Assembly: GCF_001263205.1 (NCBI RefSeq)
Contig: NZ_CP012333.1
Coordinates: forward strand, 5,123,001 to 5,187,000
Source: Labilithrix luteola
GTDB taxonomy: Bacteria > Myxococcota_A > Polyangia > Polyangiales > Polyangiaceae
Length of the DNA stretch: 64,000 nt
Reading direction: 5' to 3'
In this document: positions 1 to 8,255 of the stretch, piece after piece
How the letters are laid out: each line of letters starts with the position of its first letter
Numbering within the stretch: position 1 is the stretch's first letter
The notes under the pieces: model-generated
Told to the model about the DNA's origin: nothing
The model's input: the letters and a program-made list of their open reading frames with translations, nothing else
Database searches by the model: none
Made by a program: the position numbers and the translations under genes

Positions 1-319
1 GACCGAGATGCGGACCCCACCCTCCGAACATCTTTCCTGGGATCGCGCGATGCGTCGTAGTGATGATGCGCGTCGTGACGGTCATCGACGGTGGCGTCGT
101 CGTGCCGGCTTCGCCATCGACCTCTCCCGGTGGAGGCGTGTTCGCATCGATCGGAACGGAGGACGTGCCGCCGTCGTCTTCCGTGGACGGGGAAGGGGGC
201 GAGGAAGCGCCGTCCGTCTCGCCGTCCGAATGGCACCCTCCAAGCATCGCTAGTAGACCAGCGACGCCTACGATGGCGGCGAGGAGCCCCGACGCCCTGC
301 GCCTCGACACTCGGGCCAT
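1..319 (-). CDS. Lipoprotein of unknown function, 3' part beyond the window edge
   Basis: The frame is open from the left edge to an ATG at 319 on the minus strand, with a GGAGA ribosome site just upstream. The first 30 residues form a lipoprotein signal: an Arg-rich start, a Leu/Ala/Val core and a lipobox-like LGGC. A Ser/Pro/Thr/Asp/Gly-rich linker follows, typical of a surface lipoprotein tether. About 106 residues are visible and show no recognised domain. It lies 30 bp downstream of the XRE regulator on the same strand, so the two may be co-transcribed. Confidence 0.7.
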   Translation of the reverse strand, partial: MARVSRRRASGLLAAIVGVAGLLAMLGGCHSDGETDGASSPPSPSTEDDGGTSSVPIDANTPPPGEVDGEAGTTTPPSMTVTTRIITTTHRAIPGKMFGGWGPHLG

Positions 320-348
320 GCGGATCTCCTGGGTCGTGCTCGAATCTT

Positions 349-1161
349 TCATCGCTGCGTACGAGTCGTGAGGGAGGCGACGAGCCTCTGGGTGGGCTCA
401 TCCGCCGGGAAGTAAGTCTCGATCCGTAGGTCGTCGGCGGTCGCGTCAATCGGCGTTCCGATCGTGGCGATGGTCGTGAAGAGGCGGGCTTCGAGATCGC
501 CTCGTCGGAGATGCACGGTGAGAAAGGGCCCGTCCGCCACGCCGGAAATGGGGGAGGGGAGTGGGAGGTCGGGGATCTCGGCGAGCTCGTCGCGTAGGCG
601 GAGGAGCGCCGGATCGTCGGCGAAGCGGGTCGTCTCGCGACGCACGCGATCGAGCAGCAACGTTGCCACCGCCTCGAAATTCACGATCGAGCTCCGGAGG
701 CCGGCGGGGTGAAGCGTGGCGACGAGTGCATTCCGCATGACCACGGGCGGCGCGTTCTCGACGTCCGTGAAGAGCGCGAACAACCGAGACGCCGCGGCGT
801 TCATGCGGAGGATGTTCCACGCGCGATCACACGCGACGGCGCCGTTCGGCTCGATCCCCTCGAGCATGAGATCGATGGCCCGACGGAGCGACGCGGCCTC
901 CGGCGCCTCGAGGGGCACGTCACGAAACGCCGCGACGAAGCCGGCCGCCTGAAGCAGGCCATTGCGATCGCGTAGCGGCAGATCGAGCGCCGCGCCCAGC
1001 AAAAGGACCATCGGTTGACTCGGCGCCGCTCGTCCTGTCTCGAGACAGCTCAGATGACGGCTCGAGATTTCGGCGTCCAGCGCGAGCCGCTCCTGGCTGA
1101 GCCCACGCGCCACGCGAAATCGGCGGAGGAGAGGTCCAAAGAGCGAAGGCTGGCTCGCCAC
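349..1161 (-). CDS. XRE-family helix-turn-helix regulator with MmyB-like ligand domain
   Basis: A 270-residue cytoplasmic one-component regulator. Residues about 7-62 form an XRE/Cro HTH (LSQERLALDAEISSRHLS), preceded by the RFRVARG motif usual in this group. Residues about 90-265 match the PAS-like MmyB ligand-binding domain: an early Glu-Pro-Asn-Gly, a WNILRMN strand and a C-terminal Glu-Thr-Tyr-Phe-Pro-Ala-Asp-Glu. Such proteins often control a neighbouring gene. Here the candidates are the divergent DUF2834 gene and the lipoprotein downstream. The dyad at 1194-1212 lies 33 bp upstream of the start and is a candidate operator. The ligand is unknown. Confidence 0.88.
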   Translation of the reverse strand: MASQPSLFGPLLRRFRVARGLSQERLALDAEISSRHLSCLETGRAAPSQPMVLLLGAALDLPLRDRNGLLQAAGFVAAFRDVPLEAPEAASLRRAIDLMLEGIEPNGAVACDRAWNILRMNAAASRLFALFTDVENAPPVVMRNALVATLHPAGLRSSIVNFEAVATLLLDRVRRETTRFADDPALLRLRDELAEIPDLPLPSPISGVADGPFLTVHLRRGDLEARLFTTIATIGTPIDATADDLRIETYFPADEPTQRLVASLTTRTQR

Positions 1162-1193
1162 GCCTCGAGCCTACCGGTTCACCGCCTGCCCGT

Positions 1194-1212
1194 CATGACC
1201 ACGGAGGTCATG
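1194..1212. promoter_or_regulatory. Dyad CATGACC-N5-GGTCATG in the XRE/DUF2834 divergent promoter region
   Basis: Perfect 7-bp inverted arms separated by 5 bp, lying between the start of the XRE regulator (1161) and the DUF2834 gene (1247). A further GGTCAT half-repeat overlaps the right arm. The position suits an operator for the XRE protein; that assignment is inference. Confidence 0.45.
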
Positions 1213-1246
1213 GTCATCCCGACGTCCTCGGCCCACAGTCCCGCGC

Positions 1247-1552
1247 ATGGACAAACGCGTCGTCCCGTGGGTTCTCGTCCCTTTCTTCGGTTACAGCTCG
1301 TGGGTGATCGTCCATCACGGCTATTTCGGCTTCCTCACCCTCGCCTATCGTGAGCCGTGGGCGATGCAGATGCTGCTCGATCTGGTGATTGCCCTCACGC
1401 TCGTGGCCAGCTGGATGCGCCGCGACGCCCGTGAACGCGCGATCCGCGTCACCCCGTACATCGTTCTCCTCCCCTTCGTCGGCTCGATCAGCGCCCTCGC
1501 GTATCTCGTCCACCGCTCACTGGTCGACGCAAGAGCGACGAACGAAGGCTAA
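1247..1552 (+). CDS. DUF2834-like small integral membrane protein
   Basis: 101 residues with three hydrophobic segments (about 7-25, 40-58 and 70-90). The middle one carries the Leu-Leu-Asp-Leu pattern and a following Trp seen in DUF2834 proteins, and the last ends near a Ser-Ala-Leu-Ala-Tyr-Leu stretch like that family's C-terminus. The function of DUF2834 is not known. The gene is divergent from the XRE regulator, which suggests control by it. Confidence 0.6.
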   Translation: MDKRVVPWVLVPFFGYSSWVIVHHGYFGFLTLAYREPWAMQMLLDLVIALTLVASWMRRDARERAIRVTPYIVLLPFVGSISALAYLVHRSLVDARATNEG

Positions 1553-1567
1553 ATTTGGCTCGAGCAC

Positions 1568-2776
1568 TTACGGAGCCGGCATCGCGAATATGGCGTGACC
1601 GATGGCGTCGTATGGATATTCTTTGAGCAAGCGCGGAAGGCGTAGGAGCATCAGCCCTTCGACGCGCGCGACAGACTGTCCGCAGTGTTCGGTGAACACC
1701 GGAGGCGGAATTCGTCGCTTCGCGTGGCCGGTGATGGCGTAGATCTGGTCGAGGCCGAAGGCGTAGACGGTGTTGCCGCTCGTGACGAGCTTCGAGAACG
1801 GTAGTGTGTCGATTTTGACGTGCGACCGGCGGTCGTTCAAGTCAGCCATTCCCTTTTCTTCGAGCACGACCGCGGAATTGTTGGGACACACGCGTGCAAT
1901 GAAACCGTCGCCACTGTTCGCGTGAAGCAAGCCGTTGCTGGCGATGACGCAACTTCGGTCGAGCGGGTCGACGATGACATCTGTCATTGAACCATCGAAG
2001 ACCTGCTTCTGGAATGTCGGACGCCCCGCTGTTCCAACGCGGATCCATTCCAGGCGGCCACCGAACTCACCGGCATCGCGAGCGATATACATCGAGCCGT
2101 CGTTCGTGCTCGCGAGATGCGTTTTTCCACCGGCCTCGCGGACCCATCGATAGTGGCCTTCGAGTGGATACTTCCAGAAGTGGACCAGACCGGCTGCGTC
2201 GAACCAGTAGGTTTCACCGTCGCGCGTCGCGAGGACCGGACGGCCTTCGCGTTCGCCTATCGAGTCTTGAGTCCAGAAGCGCTCCGGGAAATCCGCGAGA
2301 TGTTGCCATCCTTTTGCGTCGTAGCGAAGGACCCGCCAGCGATTCTCTTCGTTCACTACGGCCCACAGCGAGCCATCGTCGGCACGCCGAACGAGGTCGA
2401 CCACCTTCTTCGTGAGGTGGGCTTTTCGGTGTTCGAGTGCTGCGTCGAAGGAGACGAGATGGCTCTCGGAGTCGAGAACCCAGACCCTCCCGGACGCCGT
2501 CGTGGCGGCTCGGATGTGCTGAATTGGGACCTCGCCGCAGGGACGCTCATCATCGTCGTCCAGATCGCCGATCGGGATGGGCGGCAGCGGTCGATGAATC
2601 GTCTCCACCGGTTGCATCTCGTCCGTTGGCATTGTCGGTTGGGCCACGGTCGATGGCGGAGGCGACGAGCGCTGGCATCCCCCGGCGAGGGCCAGCAGGA
2701 GGCCGAGGAACAACGTCCGCGAAGGTCGAGCACGCAATGAGTTTTCTAACCGGCTGCCGAACGGTTCGTGACCCAT
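1568..2776 (-). CDS. Propeller-like lipoprotein, paralogue of the next gene
   Basis: 402 residues from the ATG at 2776. Upstream in-frame starts reach 2845 but would overlap the neighbouring gene and bury the signal peptide. The N-terminus has an Arg-rich region, a Leu/Ala core and a Cys after LALAGG, consistent with lipidation. The body shows repeated strand motifs such as DDGSLWAVV, DGETYWFDAAGLV and TNDGSMYIARD, each with an aromatic and Asp/Gly turns, resembling beta-propeller blades. It is colinear with the protein at 2790-3965, so the pair arose by tandem duplication. No enzymatic motif is seen. Confidence 0.75.
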   Translation of the reverse strand: MGHEPFGSRLENSLRARPSRTLFLGLLLALAGGCQRSSPPPSTVAQPTMPTDEMQPVETIHRPLPPIPIGDLDDDDERPCGEVPIQHIRAATTASGRVWVLDSESHLVSFDAALEHRKAHLTKKVVDLVRRADDGSLWAVVNEENRWRVLRYDAKGWQHLADFPERFWTQDSIGEREGRPVLATRDGETYWFDAAGLVHFWKYPLEGHYRWVREAGGKTHLASTNDGSMYIARDAGEFGGRLEWIRVGTAGRPTFQKQVFDGSMTDVIVDPLDRSCVIASNGLLHANSGDGFIARVCPNNSAVVLEEKGMADLNDRRSHVKIDTLPFSKLVTSGNTVYAFGLDQIYAITGHAKRRIPPPVFTEHCGQSVARVEGLMLLRLPRLLKEYPYDAIGHAIFAMPAP

Positions 2777-2789
2777 GAGCGTAATCGAG

Positions 2790-3965
2790 TCAGAGTGCTG
2801 GCATCGCGAACAGGTTTTGGCCGAGGCGCTCGTAGGGGAGGTCACGTCTGCCCAACGCGGGAATGCGCATCAGCATCAGTCCTTCGACGCGCGCGACGGT
2901 TTGACCGCATCGTTCGGTGTAGGTCGGAGCGGGGAGTCGGTGTGTCGTGCTGCCGGTGATGGCGTAGTTCTCGGTGTCGCCAAGGGCGTAGACCGTGGAG
3001 CCGTTGGCAACGAGTTTGAAGAACGGCTCTGACGCTTCGACCGTCCATCTCGTCCGCTGTTTGGGGACCTGCATCTCTTTGAGAACGACCGAGACTCGGT
3101 CAGGGCAGGCTCTGACGACGAGACCATTGCCGTTGCCGTGAATGGTGCCGTTGCTACTAACCACACATCTTCGATCGGTGGGATCGACGACGATGTCCGT
3201 CATCGGGCCATCGAACGCCTGTGTCTGCACGGTGCGACGATTCGCGGTGCCGACGTCGATCCGGGCGAGGCCACCGCCGAACTCACCGTCCTCGCGCCCG
3301 ACGTAGAGGGCACCGTCGTTCGTACTCGCGAGTGTCCTTCGTCCCCTGTTCCATCGGCGGCGCGGAGCGTCTTCGGGGGCTGGGATCGTCCAGACATGGA
3401 CGAGGCCCGAGGCATCGAACCAGTAGGTCTCTCCTTCCTGCGTCGTCAGTGCGGGACGCCCTTGTCGCTCTCCGACAGCGTCTTCCGCTCGACCCATCGC
3501 GGGTAGATCGCCGAGGTGCTGCCACCCCGTCCGGTCGCGACGCAAGAAGCGCCAGCGATTCTCCTCGTTCACGACCGCCCACAGCGAGCCGTCGTCGGCG
3601 CGTCGGATGAGATCGACCTTCTGCTTCGTGAGATGAGCCTGCCGGTGCTCGAACGCCGCATCGAAGGAGAAAAGACGACTGCTCTGATCGTCGAGGACCC
3701 AATACCTTCCCTGCGCCGTCGCCGTGGCTCGCACGTATTGGATGGGGGGCTCTCCGCAGGGGTGCTCCTCGTAATCGGCGAGATCGCCGAGAGCCCTTGG
3801 CGCGTACGCTCGATAGACCATCTCCTTGGGCTGCGGCTCGTTCTCGTCTTCTGACGCTGCAAGGCCGCCCGACTGCGCTGGCCGGCATCCGAACGCACAT
3901 GCGAGAACGAGTCCGACGAAGAGCGTTCCAATGGTCCGAGCGCAGAGGTGCCGTGGTGTCGCCAC
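2790..3965 (-). CDS. Propeller-like lipoprotein, upstream paralogue of the tandem pair
   Basis: 391 residues from a GTG at 3965. The signal peptide has an Arg near the start, a Leu/Val/Ala core and Cys residues in VLAC and AFGC, either of which could be lipidated. It shares long colinear stretches with its neighbour, including the ADDGSLWAVVNEENRWR region, the ASTNDG blade and the C-terminal CGQ-VARVEGLML motif. The shared Cys near the end and one near residue 70 may form a disulfide outside the cytoplasm. The genes are 13 bp apart and probably co-transcribed. The function is unknown. Confidence 0.75.
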   Translation of the reverse strand: MATPRHLCARTIGTLFVGLVLACAFGCRPAQSGGLAASEDENEPQPKEMVYRAYAPRALGDLADYEEHPCGEPPIQYVRATATAQGRYWVLDDQSSRLFSFDAAFEHRQAHLTKQKVDLIRRADDGSLWAVVNEENRWRFLRRDRTGWQHLGDLPAMGRAEDAVGERQGRPALTTQEGETYWFDASGLVHVWTIPAPEDAPRRRWNRGRRTLASTNDGALYVGREDGEFGGGLARIDVGTANRRTVQTQAFDGPMTDIVVDPTDRRCVVSSNGTIHGNGNGLVVRACPDRVSVVLKEMQVPKQRTRWTVEASEPFFKLVANGSTVYALGDTENYAITGSTTHRLPAPTYTERCGQTVARVEGLMLMRIPALGRRDLPYERLGQNLFAMPAL

Positions 3966-4062
3966 GCGACGAGTTTAGAACGAGAGCCGGAACATCCTGA
4001 ACCGGTACGATTAAGATCGGTTCACGACTGCATGAATGGGGGCGGGGGGACGTCGGACGGGT

Positions 4063-4671
4063 ATGCGCTTCGGTCTCGTCGTGGCCTTGCTCTTCGTGCT
4101 GGCTGGGTGCGCCTCGCAACGTCCTGTGGAGGTTCGCCACGTCGTGTGGGGGCCCGGGCCGGCGCCGGTGCCTGCTCCGGTCGCGCGTCCTCGCGTCAGG
4201 CCCGTCATCCACATCGGGCGACTAAGGCTCCCCAGGTCGTCCGCACCGGTGAGTGTGGATCGGCTCGCGCAGCACAACCTCGACCGCATCAATGCGTACC
4301 GGCGTGCGGCAGGCGCTCCGCCCTTGGTCCTCGACGCGCGACTCTCCGGCTTCGCTCTCGACGGGACGCGCGAGCTCGTTCGTACCCGCACGTTCCACGG
4401 TCACATCGGGCATGCGAGCAGGGCCGATCTCACGCGCGCCGGATTCGGTGATGCTTGGGCCGAGAACCAGGGCGGTGAGACGCGCGCGCTCCCGACGCCC
4501 ATCGCGAACGAGGAGAGGCAGATCGACGACATCCTCGACGGGATGATGCGAGAGGGCCCGGGCGGCGGGCACCACGACAACGTCCTCGCGCCGAAGATGA
4601 AGCGGCTCGGCGTGGGCATTGTGGTGCATGACGACGGTGCGCTCGACCTGACCAACGACTTCTCGACGTGA
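4063..4671 (+). CDS. CAP/SCP-domain lipoprotein
   Basis: 202 residues from ATG 4063. The alternative ATG at 4036 adds nine residues and no feature. The signal peptide ends in LAGC. After a Pro/Arg-rich linker, residues about 65-200 carry a bacterial CAP (cysteine-rich secretory protein) domain: an N-terminal helix with LDRINAYRRAAGAPPL, a GHIGHA segment supplying His residues, the AENQGG helix and a C-terminal GGGHHDNVL motif followed by the GVGIV strand. These match the CAP cavity residues. Bacterial CAP proteins are secreted and mostly of unknown biochemical role. Confidence 0.85.
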   Translation: MRFGLVVALLFVLAGCASQRPVEVRHVVWGPGPAPVPAPVARPRVRPVIHIGRLRLPRSSAPVSVDRLAQHNLDRINAYRRAAGAPPLVLDARLSGFALDGTRELVRTRTFHGHIGHASRADLTRAGFGDAWAENQGGETRALPTPIANEERQIDDILDGMMREGPGGGHHDNVLAPKMKRLGVGIVVHDDGALDLTNDFST

Positions 4672-4749
4672 CGTTCTCGTGGCCCGGCCTTCCACCCAAC
4701 CTCGCTCGCCGCCCGGCGCGCGGTGGACGCTCGTATGTTCAGTTGCGAG

Positions 4750-4784
4750 CCGGACGCAGGGGACTTTCCTCTCCCAGCGTCCGG
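4750..4784 (+). other. Stem-loop in the speA upstream region
   Basis: Perfect 8-bp arms CCGGACGC and GCGTCCGG, with further inner G-rich/C-rich pairing, lie 200 bp before speA. Three copies of CTCGCGAG follow between 4800 and 4870. The 313-bp gap from 4672 to 4984 shows no coding signal. Whether this is a leader element or the end of the CAP transcript cannot be decided by eye. Confidence 0.3.
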
Positions 4785-4984
4785 GCTGGTGTCGCTGGGT
4801 GCTCGCGAGTTTTCCTCGCAAGGTCCTGCTCGCGAGGCGGTGGGGACTCAAGCTCGAGGTAGCTCGCGAGCCGCGGGGCGGCAGGCCCCGGCCCGGGGTC
4901 TCTTCCCACCACGACGGATCGTACGCCCCCCTGCGCTTCCCCCTTAACTCGCGGCGCGTCCGCAGTAGAGTGCGCCGCTGAAAG

Positions 4985-6919
4985 ATGACCACGAACGGAA
5001 GCACGGAACAGGAAACCTGGACGGTCGACGATACGCGCGACCTCTACATGATCGACCGCTGGGGCGGCGGCTACTTCGACGTCTCGGCGGATGGGAAAAT
5101 GACGGTCGCTCCGCTGCAGGGGCGAGGCCGCAAGGTCGTCATCAGTGAAGTCCTCGAGCAGGCGAAGCAAGAAGAAGGGCTGACCACGCCGCTGGTCATC
5201 CGTTTTCAGGACATCCTCCACCACCGCGTCCGCACGCTGAACGAAGCCTTCATCAAGGCGATCGCCGAGAACAAGTATCGCGGCGCCTACCGAGGCGTGT
5301 TCCCGATCAAGGTCAACCAGCTGCGCGAGGTCGTCGACGAGATCCTCGAGGCCGGCCGCCCGTTCCACTACGGCATCGAGGTCGGCTCCAAGGCCGAGAT
5401 GTTCGCCGGGCTCGCCGTCCACTCGGACAACGAGTCGCTCATCGTTTGCAACGGCTACAAGGACGACACCTTCATCCGCACGGCTCTCATCGGCCGCAAG
5501 CTCGGGAAGAAGGTCATTCTGATCGCCGAGAAGCTCTCCGAGGTTCGCGCCATCGTTCGCATTGCGAAGGAGATGGGCGTCGATCCGGAGATCGGCGTGC
5601 GCGTTCGCCTCGTCACCAAGGGCGCTGGCAAGTGGGCCGAGTCGTCGGGCGAGAAGGCGAAGTTCGGCCTCTCGACCTCGGAGATCCTCGAGGCCGGTGA
5701 GATCCTTCGTCAGGCGGGCATGCCCCAGGCCTTCAAGCTGGTGCACTTCCACGTCGGCTCGCAGGTTCCGGACATCCTCATCATCAAGCGCGCGGTTCGC
5801 GAGGCGGCTCGCTACTACGCGAAGCTCCGTCGCCTCGGCCACCCCATCGAGTACATCGACGTGGGCGGCGGTCTCGCCATCGACTACGACGGTTCGCGCA
5901 CCCCGACCGACGCCTCGATGAACTACTCCGTCGAGGAGTACGCGCGCGACATCGTCTCGAACATCGCCGACGTCTGCGAGGAGGAGCGCGTTCCCCATCC
6001 GAACATCGTCTCGGAGTCGGGCCGCGCCATCGTCGCCCAGCACTGCGTGCTCGTCGTCGAGGCCTTCGGCGCGATCGAGAACACCGCGCAGCCTGCGCTT
6101 CCCCTGGCGGCGCCGAGCCACAAGCTCATCGCCAACCTCCACGAGATCAGCGAGAAGCTGAACGACACGAACCTCCTCGAGTCGTGGCACGACCTCCTCG
6201 AGGTCCGCGAAGAGGCACAGAAGACGTTCGAGCTCGGCTTCCTCGAGCTCGACGTGAAGGCCGCGATCGAGACCACGTTCTGGCAGGTCGCCCAGCGCAT
6301 CCGCGAGCTGTCGAAGTCGCACGACCCTGCCGAGCTCCCCGACGAGCTCGCGGCGCTCGACGCGAAGTTCGGCACCCAGCAGATCTGCAACTTCTCGGTG
6401 TTCCAGTCGTTGCTCGATCACTGGGCGTTCGGCGCGCTCTTCCCGGTCGTTCCGCTGCACCGCCTCGAGGAGAAGCCCAGCGTCCTCAGCACCCTGGTCG
6501 ACATCACGTGCGACTCGGACGGCAAGGTCGGCAAGTTCATCGACCGCAACGAGGCCTCGCGCGACATGCTCCCGCTGCACTCGCGCGACGGGAAGCCGTA
6601 TCACATCGGCGTGTTCCTGACCGGCGCGTACCAGGACATCATGGGCGACATCCACAACCTCTTCGGGCGCGTGAACGAAGTTCACGTCTTCCTCGATGAG
6701 GACGAGGATTGCGGCTACTACCTCGAAGAGACCATCGAAGGTAACAGCATCGCCGACGTCCTTCGCCTGACCCAGTACCACACGCACGATCTCGCACAGC
6801 GCGTGAAGACCCAGGTCGACGCGGCCATCAAGCAGGATCGCCTCAAGCCCACCGAGGGCATGCGCCTGCTCAACGAATTCGAGCGCGGTCTGAAGGATCA
6901 GACGTATCTGAAGTGGTGA
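4985..6919 (+). CDS. speA: Biosynthetic arginine decarboxylase
   Basis: A 644-residue cytoplasmic enzyme that converts arginine to agmatine, the entry to polyamine synthesis in this pathway. The fold-type III PLP barrel begins near residue 70. The PLP-binding lysine is in FPIKVNQ (Lys109), followed by HYGIEVGSKAE; HFHVGSQ lies near residue 255 and a glycine-rich VGGGLAIDYDG near 300. The conserved Cys of the second half is in CDSDGKV near residue 510. The length matches the SpeA family (about 630-660). It appears monocistronic, and no agmatinase or agmatine deiminase gene is in the window. Confidence 0.96.
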   Translation: MTTNGSTEQETWTVDDTRDLYMIDRWGGGYFDVSADGKMTVAPLQGRGRKVVISEVLEQAKQEEGLTTPLVIRFQDILHHRVRTLNEAFIKAIAENKYRGAYRGVFPIKVNQLREVVDEILEAGRPFHYGIEVGSKAEMFAGLAVHSDNESLIVCNGYKDDTFIRTALIGRKLGKKVILIAEKLSEVRAIVRIAKEMGVDPEIGVRVRLVTKGAGKWAESSGEKAKFGLSTSEILEAGEILRQAGMPQAFKLVHFHVGSQVPDILIIKRAVREAARYYAKLRRLGHPIEYIDVGGGLAIDYDGSRTPTDASMNYSVEEYARDIVSNIADVCEEERVPHPNIVSESGRAIVAQHCVLVVEAFGAIENTAQPALPLAAPSHKLIANLHEISEKLNDTNLLESWHDLLEVREEAQKTFELGFLELDVKAAIETTFWQVAQRIRELSKSHDPAELPDELAALDAKFGTQQICNFSVFQSLLDHWAFGALFPVVPLHRLEEKPSVLSTLVDITCDSDGKVGKFIDRNEASRDMLPLHSRDGKPYHIGVFLTGAYQDIMGDIHNLFGRVNEVHVFLDEDEDCGYYLEETIEGNSIADVLRLTQYHTHDLAQRVKTQVDAAIKQDRLKPTEGMRLLNEFERGLKDQTYLKW

Positions 6920-7007
6920 CGCGGCGGGCCTCGCGCCTGCGCTGATTCCACATTCCACGTCGCCAAAGAGCCTCGGTTGGCCTCGGCCAATCGGGGCTTC
7001 TTCGTGC

Positions 7008-7241
7008 CTACGACTCGCCCGATTCGCCGGACTCCTCGGCGGAGGACGTCTGGTTCTCTTCGCTCGCCTGCTCGAGGCGTTTGCCTTCGAGCAAGCGCTC
7101 GGCACGCTGGCGATCGGCGAGCTCGCGGTCCTTCTGCGCCTGCGTGCGGCCGTGGCGAACGCGGTTGATCTCGGCCTGTTTGGCCTTGTCTTCGCGCTGC
7201 TTCTTCTTCCTGAATCGGTTCAGGTTGACGACATTGCCCAC
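7008..7241 (-). CDS. DUF4169 family small basic protein
   Basis: 77 residues from a GTG. The N-terminal VVNLNRFRKKKQREDK and the central NRVRHGRTQAQKDRE block match the DUF4169 pattern (a NLR/NRxRK start, then an HGRTKAxK motif). The rest is a charged, probably helical region ending in an acidic Ser/Glu tail. The function is unknown. It is convergent with speA and divergent from the SUKH-like gene. Confidence 0.85.
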   Translation of the reverse strand: MGNVVNLNRFRKKKQREDKAKQAEINRVRHGRTQAQKDRELADRQRAERLLEGKRLEQASEENQTSSAEESGESGES

Positions 7242-7295
7242 GTCTCGACCTTGCCACGGTCAGGCGACCTTGTCCCGTTCGGCGTTACGAGGTCG

Positions 7296-8255
7296 ATGGG
7301 CCCGGATGGCGACGATATCTTGCCGCGTCCCGCGGAACGCATGGTCGAAGAGGTCGTCGTGATGGCGGAGCGCGAAGACCTGAAGGTCCCCGCCAGCTAC
7401 ATCACCTTCATGAACGACGTTTCTCTGCACGCGCGGGTTCCGTCGTGCACAGCATGCTATCTCGATGTTCCCACGAGCCTCCTTGCGATGCCCAACGGGC
7501 AGCCAGGGCGACTCCTTCGCTTTCTCGACGACCAACAGTGCGTCGCGCTTTGGTATCTCTACCCCACGCCCGACGGTGCCAGCTCCGTCGTATTCGCCTC
7601 GCCTGAGTTCGACAGCGAAGGTGACGATGACACCGCCAGCTTGGACGACATCACGAGGCTGGACGAAGTCGCAACCTGCGCCGCGAGCTTCGAAGAGTTT
7701 ATCCATCGCTTCTGGATGGAGAACACGCTGTGGTTTGCGCTCAACCCCGACGCGCCCGAATATCTGCCGCTCTCGGCGGAGCAACAAGTGCTGGCGCGCG
7801 GGAAGCGGCCGTCAGGGGCGGCGAAGTCGAGCGCAAGCCAGCAACGTCTCATGAGTCATGTGAGGATGCGGAGGGCTTCACGAACGAGCGCCTCGATCGG
7901 CCGCCGCCACGGCTCGTCGCACTCCTGTCGGTCGATCACGAGGAGGGCGCGGTCGGCTTCGGCGACACGGAAGCCAAGCGAGAGCAGCGCGGTGCGTACG
8001 TGTTTCCGCGCATCGCCGTCTTGCGCCTGCTCAGGCGCGACGTGGCTCGCCTCGCGCGCAAGGCCACCGATGGCCGAAGGCAAGGCCGTGGTGGTGGTCG
8101 TCCTCGTTGCTTCGAACTTTCGCTGGGAGAAGTCGGCCGGTGCGGCGGGCGGTGCGTTGCGATCCAGCCTTCGCGACGAGTGCTTTCGGATGCTCCGGAT
8201 CCGCGCTTCGACGTGCGCGCGACCGAACACTCGCTCGGCAGCATCGCGGTTGTGA
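7296..8255 (+). CDS. SMI1/KNR4-like (SUKH) protein whose 3' end is overrun by an HNH repeat gene
   Basis: The first 150 residues look like a SUKH-fold protein: an early LKVPASYITFMND helix, a central hydrophobic core and a late ASFEEFIHRFWMENTLWF helix, the usual end of the domain. SUKH proteins often act as immunity proteins against contact-dependent toxins. The domain ends near 7755. From about 7810 the sequence is homologous to the downstream flank of the other HNH copy, and from 7856 the frame is antisense to the HNH gene. The original stop is therefore probably lost and the last ~130 residues are read-through. No toxin gene is adjacent. Confidence 0.5.
   Translation: MGPDGDDILPRPAERMVEEVVVMAEREDLKVPASYITFMNDVSLHARVPSCTACYLDVPTSLLAMPNGQPGRLLRFLDDQQCVALWYLYPTPDGASSVVFASPEFDSEGDDDTASLDDITRLDEVATCAASFEEFIHRFWMENTLWFALNPDAPEYLPLSAEQQVLARGKRPSGAAKSSASQQRLMSHVRMRRASRTSASIGRRHGSSHSCRSITRRARSASATRKPSESSAVRTCFRASPSCACSGATWLASRARPPMAEGKAVVVVVLVASNFRWEKSAGAAGGALRSSLRDECFRMLRIRASTCARPNTRSAASRL

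Noticed and set aside
4739..7105. 788-codon minus-strand frame over speA
   Set aside because: It is the antisense shadow of speA, with codon bias explained by the plus-strand gene and Leu/Arg/Asp-rich translation without domains.
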